Shown here: in pieces, positions 1 to 10,772 of the stretch
Numbering within the stretch: position 1 is the stretch's first letter
How the letters are laid out: each line of letters opens with the position of its first letter
Assembly (NCBI RefSeq): GCF_943913055.1
Contig: NZ_CALTWS010000024.1
Span: forward strand, 1-19,735
DNA: 19,735 nt
Origin: an uncultured Brevundimonas sp.
GTDB taxonomy: Bacteria > Pseudomonadota > Alphaproteobacteria > Caulobacterales > Caulobacteraceae
Reading direction: 5' to 3'
Program-made: the position numbers and the translations under genes
The notes under the pieces: generated by a model
Databases searched by the model: none
The model's input: only the letters and a program-made list of their open reading frames with translations
What the model was told of the DNA's origin: nothing

Positions 1-391
1 TGTGCTTGCCCGACTTCTCCTTGAACTGGGTCATCCGGTCCAGCCAGCCCAGGCGGGCGACGCAGTTGAACACCCAGGCCAGGTCCGCATGGGCGCGCAC
101 GGCCGATTGCGGGAAGATGATCGAACGGGCGGGATCCAGCCCTGAGGCCAGATAGGCGGCGGCGATCTCTCGCGTCTGGTCGGCCAGTTTGGCGGGGTCC
201 TGCCAGACGGTGATGGCGTGCATGTCGGCCACGAACAGGAAGCAGGGCGCGCCCTGATCCTGGAGCTCGGTGAACCGCTTCAGCGCCCCCAGATAGTTGC
301 CAAGATGCAGGGCGCCGGAGGCCTGGATGCCGGACAGGATGCGGCGCGGGCCTTCATAGGCGGGCGCGGTCGAAGGGGCAGGGTCGGTCAT
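1..391 (-). CDS. trpS: Tryptophan--tRNA ligase, N-terminal part (runs off the window)
   Basis: Class I aminoacyl-tRNA synthetase that charges tRNA-Trp with tryptophan in the cytoplasm. About 130 N-terminal residues are visible, and the C-terminal part with the KMSKS signature lies outside the window. The start of the Rossmann domain is clear: RRILSGIQASGALHLGNYLG, where HLGN is the TrpRS form of the HIGH motif that binds ATP. It is followed by FVADMHAIT and later by NCVARLGWLDRMTQFKEKSG, both typical of TrpRS. I chose the ATG at 391 because GAGG sits five to six bases upstream. An in-frame ATG at 418 has no Shine-Dalgarno-like sequence. The gene is last in the mutS-glnD-murJ-trpS run, 45 nt after the murJ stop. 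Identity is secure; only the start has an alternative. Confidence 0.93.
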   Translation of the reverse strand, partial: MTDPAPSTAPAYEGPRRILSGIQASGALHLGNYLGALKRFTELQDQGAPCFLFVADMHAITVWQDPAKLADQTREIAAAYLASGLDPARSIIFPQSAVRAHADLAWVFNCVARLGWLDRMTQFKEKSGKH

Positions 392-436
392 GGCCTCGCG
401 CTTATCGCCTCGTGCCATGGACGGCAAGGCAAAGCC

Positions 437-2164
437 CTAGCGGCTGCGTCGCAGCAGGCCGCGCACCTCGGCGACGGTCACGGCGCGCGTGACGAAGGCC
501 AGAGCCAGATAGGTCAGACCGCCGACCGCCGTAACCAGCAGCAGAGCTACCTCCTTGGCCCCGACGCCGAGGTTCAACGCTGACAGCCCTTGCGCGACCG
601 GAGCCTCGATCATCGGCCGCGCCGAGGTCGCCAGGGCCACGACGACGGCAAGACCGGCCGCCGCCAGGCCGATCCGCACCAGTCGCGACAGGGCCTGCGG
701 ACCCGGGCGATAGAGGCCGCGTCGCCACAGGGTGCCGCCCAGCAGAAGCACATTGGCCCAGGCCGCACCGGACACGGCCGCCGCAATGCCCGCGATGCCC
801 CAGCCCAGCTGGAACAGGCCGATGGCCAGGGCCGCATTCACGGCGACCGACACCAGCGCAAACTTCATCGGGGTGCGCGTATCGCCGCGCGCGAAGAAGG
901 CCGGGGCCAGGATGCGGATCAGCACGAAGGCCGGCACGCCCCAGCCGAACTGGAACAGGGCATGGGCGGTATTGACGGCATCGACCTGAAGGAAAGCCCC
1001 GCGCGTAAAAAGGGCGTCGATCAGGAAATAGGGCATGGCCATCAGAGCCGCCGCCGCCGGCAAAGTCAGAGCCATGGACAAGATCAAAGCCTCGTCCATG
1101 GAGGCCTGCTGCTGACCCAGATCCTGTGACGCCACGGCGCGGGACAGACGCGGCAGCAGGGCGATGCCGATGGCTACACCGACCAGACCCAGAGGTAGCT
1201 GATAAAGGCGATCCGCGGTGGCCAGCCAGGTCCGGCCGCCCGCGATGAAGCTGGACAGATTGCCGGAGATGAAGACGTTGATCTGGGTCGCGGAATTGCC
1301 GATGGCGGCGGGCACGGCGGTGATGATGATGGCCTTCACCGGCGGTGTCAGGCGCGGCAAACTCAGTCGGATGTCGGCTCCGGCCCTGCGCGCCGCCCAC
1401 CAGCAGACGCCCGCCTGAGACATCCCGGCCACCAGCACGGCCCAGGAGGCGGCATAGGCGGCCCCTATCTGATCGCCCTGGGCCGGAATGACGGCGGCCA
1501 GCATGATCAGGTTCAGAAGGATCGGATAGGCTCCCGACACGATGAACCGGCCCCGCGCGTTCAGCACGCCGGACAACAGGGCCGCGATGGCCATGCACGG
1601 CAGATAGGGCATGGTGATCTGGGTCAGGATCACCGCCAGCTTGAACCGCGCCGGATCATCCAGAAAGCCGACGTTGATGACGGTCATCAGCCACGGCATC
1701 GTCAGCTGAGCGAGCATGGTCAAGACGACAGTGGCGAAGGCGACGGCGGCAAGGGCATCAGTCGCGACCTTGTCGGCCACGGCCTCGCCCTCGGTCTCCA
1801 GCGTCTTGGCATAGGCGGGCACGAAGGCCGCCGCGAAAGCCCCTTCGGCGAAGATGCGCCGGAACAGGTTGGGGAAGTTCAAGGCGGTATTATAGGCATC
1901 CGCCGCCGGGCCGGCCGAAGCGCCCAGCGCCGCCGAGATCACCACGTCACGAGCGAAACCCGCAAACCGGCTGACCAGGGTCAGGCCGCTGAAGATGGCC
2001 GACGACCGCATCATGCCGCCGCCCTTGCCGGAGGTCGTGCCCGAGGCGGGCGGCTGGACCAGCGGCTCCATCGTGGCGGAGGCCGTGGGTACGGCCGCTG
2101 CGGGCTCGATCGGCTCGGAGGCGTTGCTGGAAGCCGTCGGCTTGTCGGTCGGGGTCAAGGCCAT
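437..2164 (-). CDS. murJ: Lipid II flippase MurJ (MviN family)
   Basis: Integral inner-membrane protein of the MOP exporter superfamily that flips undecaprenyl-linked lipid II to the periplasm for peptidoglycan synthesis. The 575 residues hold many hydrophobic segments, consistent with the usual 14 transmembrane helices. Family landmarks are present: SGLTLVSRFAGFARDVV around residues 59-75, with R66 and R72 matching E. coli R18 and R24; ADAYN with D89 matching D39; and NLFRRIFAEGAFAAAFVPAY around 99-118. The protein starts with about 50 Pro/Ala/Ser/Thr-rich residues that MurJ normally lacks. The family start MMRSSAIFSG begins at M51 (position 2014), preceded by a purine-rich AAGGGCGG stretch. 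The true start may therefore be 2014 rather than 2164. The gene lies 27 nt after glnD and 45 nt before trpS. Identity is very likely; the start is uncertain. Confidence 0.93.
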   Translation of the reverse strand: MALTPTDKPTASSNASEPIEPAAAVPTASATMEPLVQPPASGTTSGKGGGMMRSSAIFSGLTLVSRFAGFARDVVISAALGASAGPAADAYNTALNFPNLFRRIFAEGAFAAAFVPAYAKTLETEGEAVADKVATDALAAVAFATVVLTMLAQLTMPWLMTVINVGFLDDPARFKLAVILTQITMPYLPCMAIAALLSGVLNARGRFIVSGAYPILLNLIMLAAVIPAQGDQIGAAYAASWAVLVAGMSQAGVCWWAARRAGADIRLSLPRLTPPVKAIIITAVPAAIGNSATQINVFISGNLSSFIAGGRTWLATADRLYQLPLGLVGVAIGIALLPRLSRAVASQDLGQQQASMDEALILSMALTLPAAAALMAMPYFLIDALFTRGAFLQVDAVNTAHALFQFGWGVPAFVLIRILAPAFFARGDTRTPMKFALVSVAVNAALAIGLFQLGWGIAGIAAAVSGAAWANVLLLGGTLWRRGLYRPGPQALSRLVRIGLAAAGLAVVVALATSARPMIEAPVAQGLSALNLGVGAKEVALLLVTAVGGLTYLALAFVTRAVTVAEVRGLLRRSR

Positions 2165-2191
2165 GGTCCGGTGGAGGGTGTGACGCGCGGT

Positions 2192-4872
2192 TTAGACCGC
2201 TTCCGGCGGGCGCGATACGGGCATCGAGTTGCGACCGCGCCCCAGGTCGGAGACGTCGCGCACGCTGGCGCGGACCGGGGCGGACAGGCGGGGACCCGGC
2301 TCGGCCTGTCGATCCAGCACGAGCTCCAGATCGCGGCGCAGGGCGTCCAGAGACTTGCCGGGCTTTGGCGTTCGGCCCTTGGCATCCGTGACGTAGAAGC
2401 TGTCCACCGCCCGCTCGCCGAAACCGGCGATATGGGCCGAGCGGATCGACAGGCGATGGTCGGCCAGGGTGCGGGCCAGATCGGCCAGCAGGCCGGGGCG
2501 GTCGGCCCCGGACACCTCCACCACCGCCGCGCCGGGCGTCTGGTCCAGGTCGATGATGACGGTCGGGCGCACGTCGAAGGCAGCCCGGCGGGGGTTGGGC
2601 GCGGGCGTAGGCAGGTTTGCGGCGCGGCTCTTGCCAAGCGCGGCAGATTCCAGTGCCGCGATCAGACGCGTCAGACGGCGCGGCTCGGCCTGGCCATAGG
2701 GGGCTCCCGCCCCGTCCTGCAGTTCGAACACGTCCAGCGCCATGCCGTCCGCCGCGGTGGCCACCCGGGCCCCGACGACATCCGCCCCCGCCTCGGCCAA
2801 GGCCCGCGCCAGATCGACGAACAGGCCGGGCCGGTCGCACGCGGCCACCGCCACCCGCGTCGCGGCGCTGGCGGTATCGGGGTCGGTCGTGGTCAGCACC
2901 TGTGCCGATGCGCCCTTGTCCAGGGCCTGGGCCACCAGGTCGGGATGGTCGGCCAGAGGCTCGGCCCCCGTCACGGCCTCGCCCCGGAACACCGCCTCCG
3001 TGCGCTGGTAAAGGTCGCGGATCAGCTGGCCCTTCCAGCCGTTCCAGACGCCCGGTCCGACGGCGCGGATGTCCGCCACGGTCAGCACCAGCAGGGTGCG
3101 CAACCGCTCCGGATCGCCGACGAGGTCGGCAAAGGCCCGCACGGTCGCCGGGTCGGACACGTCGCGTTTCTGGGCATGGTCGCTGAGCGCCAGATGATTC
3201 AACACCAGCCAGACCACGAACTCGGTCCGGCGTGGGTCCAGCCCCAGGCGGTCGCAGGCCCGGCGGGCGGCGATGGCTCCGTCTTCCAGCTGGCCCCGGT
3301 CACCGCCCTTGCCCACGTCGTGCAGCAGCATGGCCAGCATCAGGGCCTCGAAGTCGTCGATGCGGTGGACGATCTCGGTCGCGGTCGGATGGTCGGCCTT
3401 CAGCTTGCCGCGCCAGATGTCGTTGATGATGCCGATGGCCTGCAGCGTGTGCTCGTCGACCGTATAGGCATGGTACATGTTGAACTGGGTCTGGCCGACG
3501 ATCCGCCCCCATTCCGGCAAGAACCGGCCCAGCAGGCCCGTCTCGTTCATCAGGGTCAGGACGCGATACGGCCTCTGCCCTTGGGCCAGGATGTCGAGAA
3601 AGGCCCGCGTCGCCTCCGGGTCGCGGCGCAGGGATGGCGTTACCAGCGACAACGAGCGTGTCACCGCGGAAAAGGCGTCGGGGTGCAGGTCCAGATCGTG
3701 CTGGTCGGCCACCCGGAACAGATAGAGCAGCTTCTCCGGAGCCTGGGCGAAGACCTCCGCCCCCGTGACCGACAGCCGGCCAGCGTCCTCGATGAAACCC
3801 TCCACCCCCAGCTTTCGCCTGCGGCCGGGCATCAGGCGCGACAGGCTCATCGTCCGCTTCTGGTGCCGGGCCTCCAGCTTCGCCGACATGGCGCGGGTCA
3901 GGGCCCCGACGTCGCGCGCGACGAGGAAATAGCGCCGCATGAACCGTTCGACCGCCGGCTCGTCGCCCCGCCCGTGCCAGCCCATGCGCCGCGCGACCTC
4001 GGGCTGGAGATCGAAAGTCAGCTTCTCCTCGGCCCGGCCCGCGACCCGGTGCAGATGCGCCCGCGTGCGCCACAGGAAGTCGAAGGCTTCCTCGAAGGTG
4101 CGCCTCTCCCGTGCCGTCAGCAGGTCGTCCAGGACGCGCGCGCCCAGGGGGCTTTCCGGGGCCAGCGAGCGGGCGATCCAGAACAGGGTGTTGAGGTCGC
4201 GCAGGCCGCCCTTGCCGTCCTTGACGTTGGGCTCAACGCGATAGCGGACGGCGCCGGTCTTCTGGTGGCGAACGTCCCGCTCCTCCAGCTTGGCGGCGAT
4301 GAAGGCGCGGGGGTCGGTCTTTTCGACCAGGGCGCGGAACTTCTGCTCGAATTCCTCGGCAAGGGCCGCATCCCCCGCGAGATAACGCGCTTCCAGCAGG
4401 GCGGTGCGGATCGTCATGTCGGTCCGGGCCAGAGCCAGACATTCATCCAGCGACCGCGCGGATTGACCCACCTTCAGCCCCAGATCCCACAGGACGTGGA
4501 GCATGAACTCGATCACCTGCTCCGTGCGCGGACTGGATTTCCACGGCCGCAGGAACAGGAGGTCCAGGTCCGAATAGGGGGCCAGAACGCTGCGTCCGTA
4601 GCCGCCAACCGCGATCAGGCTGAGGCGTTCGGCTGCCGTCGGATTGTGCGCGGGATAGAGCGTCTCTGTCGTCACCCGCCACAGCGCCGTCAGCAGGTCG
4701 TCGGCGGCGGCGCAATACAGCCGGGCCACCTCTACGCCCTCGCCGCCGGCTTCCAGCCGCCGCCCGGCGCGGGCGCGCGCGGCCTCATAAGTCTCGCGCA
4801 GGATGGCGGCGACGGCGGTTCGCCCATCCGCAGCGATGGCCGCCTCGACCAGTCGCGCGTCGAGGGGCTCGG

Positions 4873-4876
<4 letters not shown>
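2192..4876 (-). CDS. glnD: Bifunctional PII uridylyltransferase / uridylyl-removing enzyme GlnD
   Basis: Cytoplasmic sensor of glutamine that uridylylates PII proteins when nitrogen is scarce and removes UMP when glutamine is abundant. All four parts are visible in its 894 residues: a nucleotidyltransferase domain with GGYGR (91-95) and YSDLDLLF (101-108); a linker; an HD phosphohydrolase domain with YHAYTVDEHT (468-477) and LLHDVGKG (517-524); and two C-terminal ACT domains, near 674-745 and 785-855, each with a DRPGL turn. The start is a TTG at 4876 that overlaps the mutS stop as TTGA, which suggests translational coupling. No better start near the family N terminus was found. The nucleotidyltransferase and HD motifs look intact, so both activities are expected. 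Placement between mutS and murJ does not suggest a dedicated nitrogen operon. Confidence 0.95.
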
Positions 4877-7566
<2,690 letters not shown>

Positions 7567-7610
7567 GGGAGCGCCACAGGGTGACGGATTGCGCGGGTTG
7601 CCTCAAGCGT

Positions 7611-7620
7611 CTTGCGCAAG
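7611..7620. promoter_or_regulatory. Perfect 10-bp palindrome between mutS and the riboswitch
   Basis: CTTGCGCAAG is a perfect 10-bp palindrome. It lies 45 bp upstream of the mutS start and about 25 bp before the riboswitch, in the space where both divergent promoters should sit. It could be a dimeric repressor site, part of a promoter, or chance in GC-rich DNA. I could not place -35/-10 boxes with confidence, and no regulator is implied by the sequence. Confidence 0.2.
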
Positions 7621-7635
7621 CCGTGTTGCACTGCG

Positions 7636-7814
7636 ACAAGCGGGACAGGCGGTTAAGGGAACGCGGTCAGACACCGCGGCTGTGCCCGCAACTGTAGGCG
7701 GGGAGGTCCGTCGTTCGATCCGGGCGCGATCCCGGCACCACTGGGCGTCTTCGGACAACTGGGAAGGTGTGGACATGGACCGTCGATCCGCAAGCCAGGA
7801 GACCTGGCCGCCCC
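7636..7814 (+). ncRNA. Cobalamin (adenosylcobalamin) riboswitch, B12-box family
   Basis: Leader RNA aptamer expected to bind adenosylcobalamin and repress the downstream receptor gene. The conserved pieces occur in the right order on the plus strand: GGTTAAGGGAACGCGGT (7651-7667); GCTGTGCCCGCAACTGT (7679-7695), the highly conserved core; CACCACTGGG (7736-7744 region); GGGAAGG (7761-7767); and the B12-box end CAAGCCAGGAGACCTGGCC (7791-7809). The spacing is normal for this class (Rfam Cobalamin). The ends given are approximate because P1 was not folded. Its position just ahead of a BtuB-type receptor is the usual arrangement. It is divergent from mutS and should not affect that gene. Confidence 0.95.
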
Positions 7815-7992
7815 CGTCGCTCGTCCGCTGTCCGGGACCAGACAGAGGCGTGGGGCCTGCCCCCTGCTGACCCCAGCAGGAATGTTCCGTCGAAGCGACC
7901 CGATCTCTGCGCCGTGCTGGATGCGTCCAGCGCGGATTGGTCGCTTTCATCGTCCCGTCGCGCGCAACGCCGGGGCCTACGGAGCCGCTCAC
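7815..7992 (+). promoter_or_regulatory. Riboswitch expression platform / 5' leader of btuB
   Basis: About 178 nt separate the aptamer from the receptor start and hold no credible gene. A short hairpin GGGG-CCTG-CCCC (7852-7863) abuts a perfect 7-bp hairpin, CCTGCTG (7863-7869) / CAGCAGG (7874-7880), with an ACCC loop. The two share base 7863, and the GGGG run could also pair with CCCC at 7871-7874, so alternative folds are possible. No T tract follows, so a simple intrinsic terminator is not evident. Control at translation initiation or by Rho is more likely. This segment, the aptamer and the short stretch after mutS make up the only non-coding region longer than 300 bp in the window (7567-7992). 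Confidence 0.5.
7979..7984 (+). promoter_or_regulatory. Ribosome binding site of the btuB-type receptor
   Basis: ACGGAG ends 8 nt before the ATG at 7993. It decides the start of the receptor: the in-frame ATG at 7882 would add 37 residues with no signal-peptide character in front of a normal signal peptide. If the riboswitch acts on translation, this is the site it should occlude. Confidence 0.6.
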
Positions 7993-9819
7993 ATGAAGCG
8001 TCATCTCTTCTTCTCGACTGCCCTGGTGGCGGTCGGTCTGGCCGCGCCTGCGTGGTCTCAAGACGTGCCCGAACTCGAAGACGTGGTCGTCACGGCCACC
8101 CGCATTCCGGCCATCGTGGCCGAGACGCCCGGAGCCCGCGTCATCGACCGCGTGACCATCGATCAGCGCGGCGCGGTCTTTGCCGCCGATATCCTGGCCG
8201 ACGTGCCCGGCCTGTCGGTCGTACGCAGCGGAGCCTTCGGCGGCGTGGCCCAGGTTCGCATGCGCGGGGCGGTGCCGGGCAAGACCCTGGTCCTCGTTGA
8301 CGGTGTGCCCGTCAACGACCCGGCCGAGATCGCCGGGGCCTATGACTTCTCCGGCTTCGAGCTGGGCGACATCGATCGCATCGAGGTGTTGTCGGGTCCA
8401 CAGTCGTCGCTGTGGGGCTCCGACGCCATCGGCGGGGTGATCGCCTTCACGACCCAGGAGGTGGACGGCCTGCGTGCCGAGGCCGAGGCGGGGTCGTTCG
8501 ACACCCTGCGCGGTCGACTGGCGGCGGGCGTAGCCAATGAGACCTGGGCCTTCGGGGCCTGGGTCTCGCGCTTCGACACGGACGGGATCAGCGCTGCGGA
8601 CGAGGTCGACGGCAACCCCGAGGCCGACGGGTTCGAAAACACCACTGTTGGAGCCAAGGGCCGCTATGCCTTCACCGACACGGTCGCCATCGACGGTGCC
8701 GCGCGCTGGTCCAACAGCCAGGCCGACATCGACGGCTTCCCGGCCCCGACCTTCACCCTGGCCGACACCCTGGATACCACCGAGAGCGAGCAATGGTCCG
8801 GCTTTGGACGCGTGCGTCTGAAGGCCCTGGGCCTGGACCACCAGTTCAGCGTCTCGGCCTCCGACATCGTGCGCGACACCATCTCCGACTTCCCCTCGCG
8901 CTTCGAGGCCGATCGCCAGGTCTATCGCTGGCAAGCCGATGGCAAAGCCGGTGACACTCTGGAGTATGCCTTCGGCGCCGAGCGGGAGGAAACCTGGGGC
9001 CGACTGTCCAGCGGGCTGGAGCGTGACCTGGGCACCACCTCGGTCTTCGGCGTCGCGCGCTATGACGCGACCGAGCGGCTGAACCTGTCCGGGGCCCTGC
9101 GCTGGGACGACACCGACGACTTCGGCGCGGAGACGACGGGACGGGTCTCGGCGGCCTACAGGCTGGACGGCGGCTTTATCGTCTCTGGAGCCTACGGCAC
9201 CGGCTTCAAGGCGCCGTCGATCAGCCAGGCGGTGTGCGACTTCTGCTTTGCGCCCCTCCCCTATCCGGAACTGGTTCCGGAAACGGCCGACAGTGTCGAG
9301 CTGGCGCTGGGATGGGCCTCGTCCGATGGCCGCATCGAAGGCCGTGCCACCGTCTATCGCCTCAATGTCGAGAACCAGATCAGCTATGTCGCGGGCCGCT
9401 ACATCAATGTGGCCGAGACGCGGTCCAATGGGGTCGAGCTGGAGGGACGCGCCCTGCTGGGCGGCGGTTTCAACCTGACGCTCGCCTATGCCTGGACGGA
9501 TGCCGAGGACCGTACGACCGGTGCCCGGTTGCTGCGCGTCCCCGAACACGCGGGCTCGGCCACCCTGGGGTGGACCGGCGATCGGCTGTCGGGGGCTCTG
9601 ACCGTCAGGGCTGAAGGCGATCAGGACGACTCGGGCGGATTCGCCACGGCCACCCGCGAAGGCTTCGTCACGGCCAATCTGAACGCGGCCTATGCCCTGA
9701 CGGAGGCGGTCACCCTGACGGCGCGGATCGAGAACCTGGCGGACGAGCGGTATCAGCAGGTGCTGGGTTATGGTGAGCCGGGTCGCTCCGGCTATGTCGG
9801 GATCAGGCTGCGCTACTGA
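7993..9819 (+). CDS. btuB: TonB-dependent outer-membrane receptor, vitamin B12 (BtuB) type
   Basis: Outer-membrane beta-barrel predicted to import cobalamin using energy from TonB-ExbBD. The 608 residues match the length of BtuB. A signal peptide (about residues 1-22, MKRHLFFSTALVAVGLAAPA) is followed by a TonB box, EDVVVTATR (29-37). The plug domain includes GGVAQVRMRGAVPGKTLVLV and IDRIEVLSGPQSSLWGSDAIGGVI. The long barrel has alternating aromatic/polar strands and ends in YVGIRLRY, with the terminal aromatic needed for barrel assembly. The start at 7993 is chosen for its Shine-Dalgarno and signal peptide. The cobalamin riboswitch upstream is the main reason to prefer B12 or a related corrinoid over a siderophore as substrate. 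The 3' end overlaps the convergent gene by 17 nt. No other btu/cbi genes are in the window. Confidence 0.9.
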   Translation: MKRHLFFSTALVAVGLAAPAWSQDVPELEDVVVTATRIPAIVAETPGARVIDRVTIDQRGAVFAADILADVPGLSVVRSGAFGGVAQVRMRGAVPGKTLVLVDGVPVNDPAEIAGAYDFSGFELGDIDRIEVLSGPQSSLWGSDAIGGVIAFTTQEVDGLRAEAEAGSFDTLRGRLAAGVANETWAFGAWVSRFDTDGISAADEVDGNPEADGFENTTVGAKGRYAFTDTVAIDGAARWSNSQADIDGFPAPTFTLADTLDTTESEQWSGFGRVRLKALGLDHQFSVSASDIVRDTISDFPSRFEADRQVYRWQADGKAGDTLEYAFGAEREETWGRLSSGLERDLGTTSVFGVARYDATERLNLSGALRWDDTDDFGAETTGRVSAAYRLDGGFIVSGAYGTGFKAPSISQAVCDFCFAPLPYPELVPETADSVELALGWASSDGRIEGRATVYRLNVENQISYVAGRYINVAETRSNGVELEGRALLGGGFNLTLAYAWTDAEDRTTGARLLRVPEHAGSATLGWTGDRLSGALTVRAEGDQDDSGGFATATREGFVTANLNAAYALTEAVTLTARIENLADERYQQVLGYGEPGRSGYVGIRLRY

Positions 9820-10711
9820 TCCGGGTGGCGGAGCCGGGGGCGATCGTCGCCGGCTCCAGCTGCAGGGCTTCCCAGTCCAGGCCCGGCGCGGGCGCATGGG
9901 CGGCGGCAATGGTGGCGCGCAGTTCGGCGGCCGAGGCCACGCTGGCGACCACGGCGGACACTTCCGGCAATCCTAGCGCATAGGCTAGGGTCGCCTGCAT
10001 CGGATCGACCCGCGCCTCGGCCAGGCGGCGGCGGATGCGCGACAGGGCATGGCTGTGCCGCGCCATCTCCGGCGGCAGGGCCTCACCGCTGACGAACAGC
10101 AGGCCATCGGCGAAGACCGACGAGGCGTGGATATCGACGCCCAACGACGCCAGTTCGTTCAGAACGCCAGTACGCTGCGCGCGCTGGTCCAGCATGTTGA
10201 CAGGGATTTGCACGATGTCCGGCTGGAAGCGCCGGGCCAGCAGGGCCGGGCCGTCTTCGACCGTGGCGCAGAAGCCGATGCGTTTGAACAGGCCGCGGTC
10301 CTTGAGCGACGCCAGACGATCCCACAGGGCGCGACCCTCGGCCCCGGCCAGGTCGGCGGCGCTGGAAATCAGCAGGGCATCGCCGCGCGGCAGACCCAGT
10401 CGTTCCAGGGAGCGACGCGCGCGCGCCTCGATCCGGTCCACGCCTTCAGCGATGGGCACCGTACGCACCGTGACCTGAAACGGCGAGGGGAACGGCCAGG
10501 CCTGACCCAGCCAGCGCTCGCCGTCGCCGTCAGGGCGGGTGGCGACCTTGGTGATCTTCGCATCGGCGGCGGTCTGGAGCAAAAACCGCAGGGCGTCCTC
10601 GCGCGCACCCGACGGCGGGATTTGCGCGCGCTCGGGCTGATGCACGACGGCGATCGCCAGCTTGTCGATCGGAGAGGGCGCACGATTCAGGATCACCTGC
10701 GGACCCTGCAC
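9803..10711 (-). CDS. Aldo/keto reductase-fold protein, probably not a canonical reductase
   Basis: Predicted cytoplasmic (alpha/beta)8-barrel protein of 302 residues related to aldo/keto reductases. The family feel comes from VDRIEARARRSLERLGLPRGDALL (split near residues 91-114), LWDRLASLKDRGLFKRIGF, FQPDIVQIPVNMLDQR, and the C-terminal DPMQATLAYALGLPEVSAVVASV. The catalytic Asp-Tyr-Lys-His tetrad seems to be missing. Aligning by eye, the usual DTA/YG segment reads KVATRPDGDGE (Asp to V56, Tyr to D61), the TTK segment reads TVR (Lys to R83), and the LLLLH segment reads LLISS (His to S116). A non-reductase role or another substrate is possible; I cannot name one. The start is GTG at 10711; another GTG at 10696 is possible. 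It lies 61 bp downstream of recQ on the same strand. Confidence 0.75.
   Translation of the reverse strand: MQGPQVILNRAPSPIDKLAIAVVHQPERAQIPPSGAREDALRFLLQTAADAKITKVATRPDGDGERWLGQAWPFPSPFQVTVRTVPIAEGVDRIEARARRSLERLGLPRGDALLISSAADLAGAEGRALWDRLASLKDRGLFKRIGFCATVEDGPALLARRFQPDIVQIPVNMLDQRAQRTGVLNELASLGVDIHASSVFADGLLFVSGEALPPEMARHSHALSRIRRRLAEARVDPMQATLAYALGLPEVSAVVASVASAAELRATIAAAHAPAPGLDWEALQLEPATIAPGSATRISSAA
9830..9857. terminator. Possible hairpin terminator between btuB and the convergent gene
   Basis: GGAGCCGG (9830-9837) and CCGGCTCC (9850-9857) form a perfect 8-bp GC-rich stem with a 12-nt loop. The stem begins 11 nt after the btuB stop. It lies inside the last codons of the convergent aldo/keto-reductase-like gene. 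Neither strand has a T tract after it, so it is not a standard intrinsic terminator. It could still mark the btuB 3' end. Confidence 0.3.
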
Positions 10712-10732
10712 CCAAAAGTTTAAGGCGAGATT

Positions 10733-10746
10733 GGCAAAGCCTTGCC
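10733..10746 (-). terminator. Weak hairpin after recQ
   Basis: GGCAAAGCCTTGCC forms a 5-bp stem (GGCAA/TTGCC) with a 4-nt loop in the 61-bp gap between recQ and the aldo/keto-reductase-like gene, 26 nt after the recQ stop. It is short and has no clean T run after it. At best it is an attenuating hairpin, and it may be chance. Confidence 0.15.
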
Positions 10747-10772
10747 TTATGGTTACCGGCCGAACGCGGGTC

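Noticed and set aside
7882..7992. Upstream ATG that would extend the btuB-type receptor by 37 residues
   Set aside because: The extension has no signal-peptide character and would bury the real signal sequence. The ATG at 7993 has a good Shine-Dalgarno.
7603..9909. 768-codon open frame on the minus strand opposite btuB and the riboswitch
   Set aside because: It is antisense to a clear TonB receptor and runs through the riboswitch. Composition is typical of a shadow frame and no domain is visible.
9972..9989. Inverted repeat CCTAGC-6 nt-GCTAGG with two CTAG tetramers, considered as an operator
   Set aside because: It lies well inside the aldo/keto-reductase-like coding region and encodes an ordinary LAYALGL helix segment. 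The arms are only 6 bp, so chance is the simplest reading.
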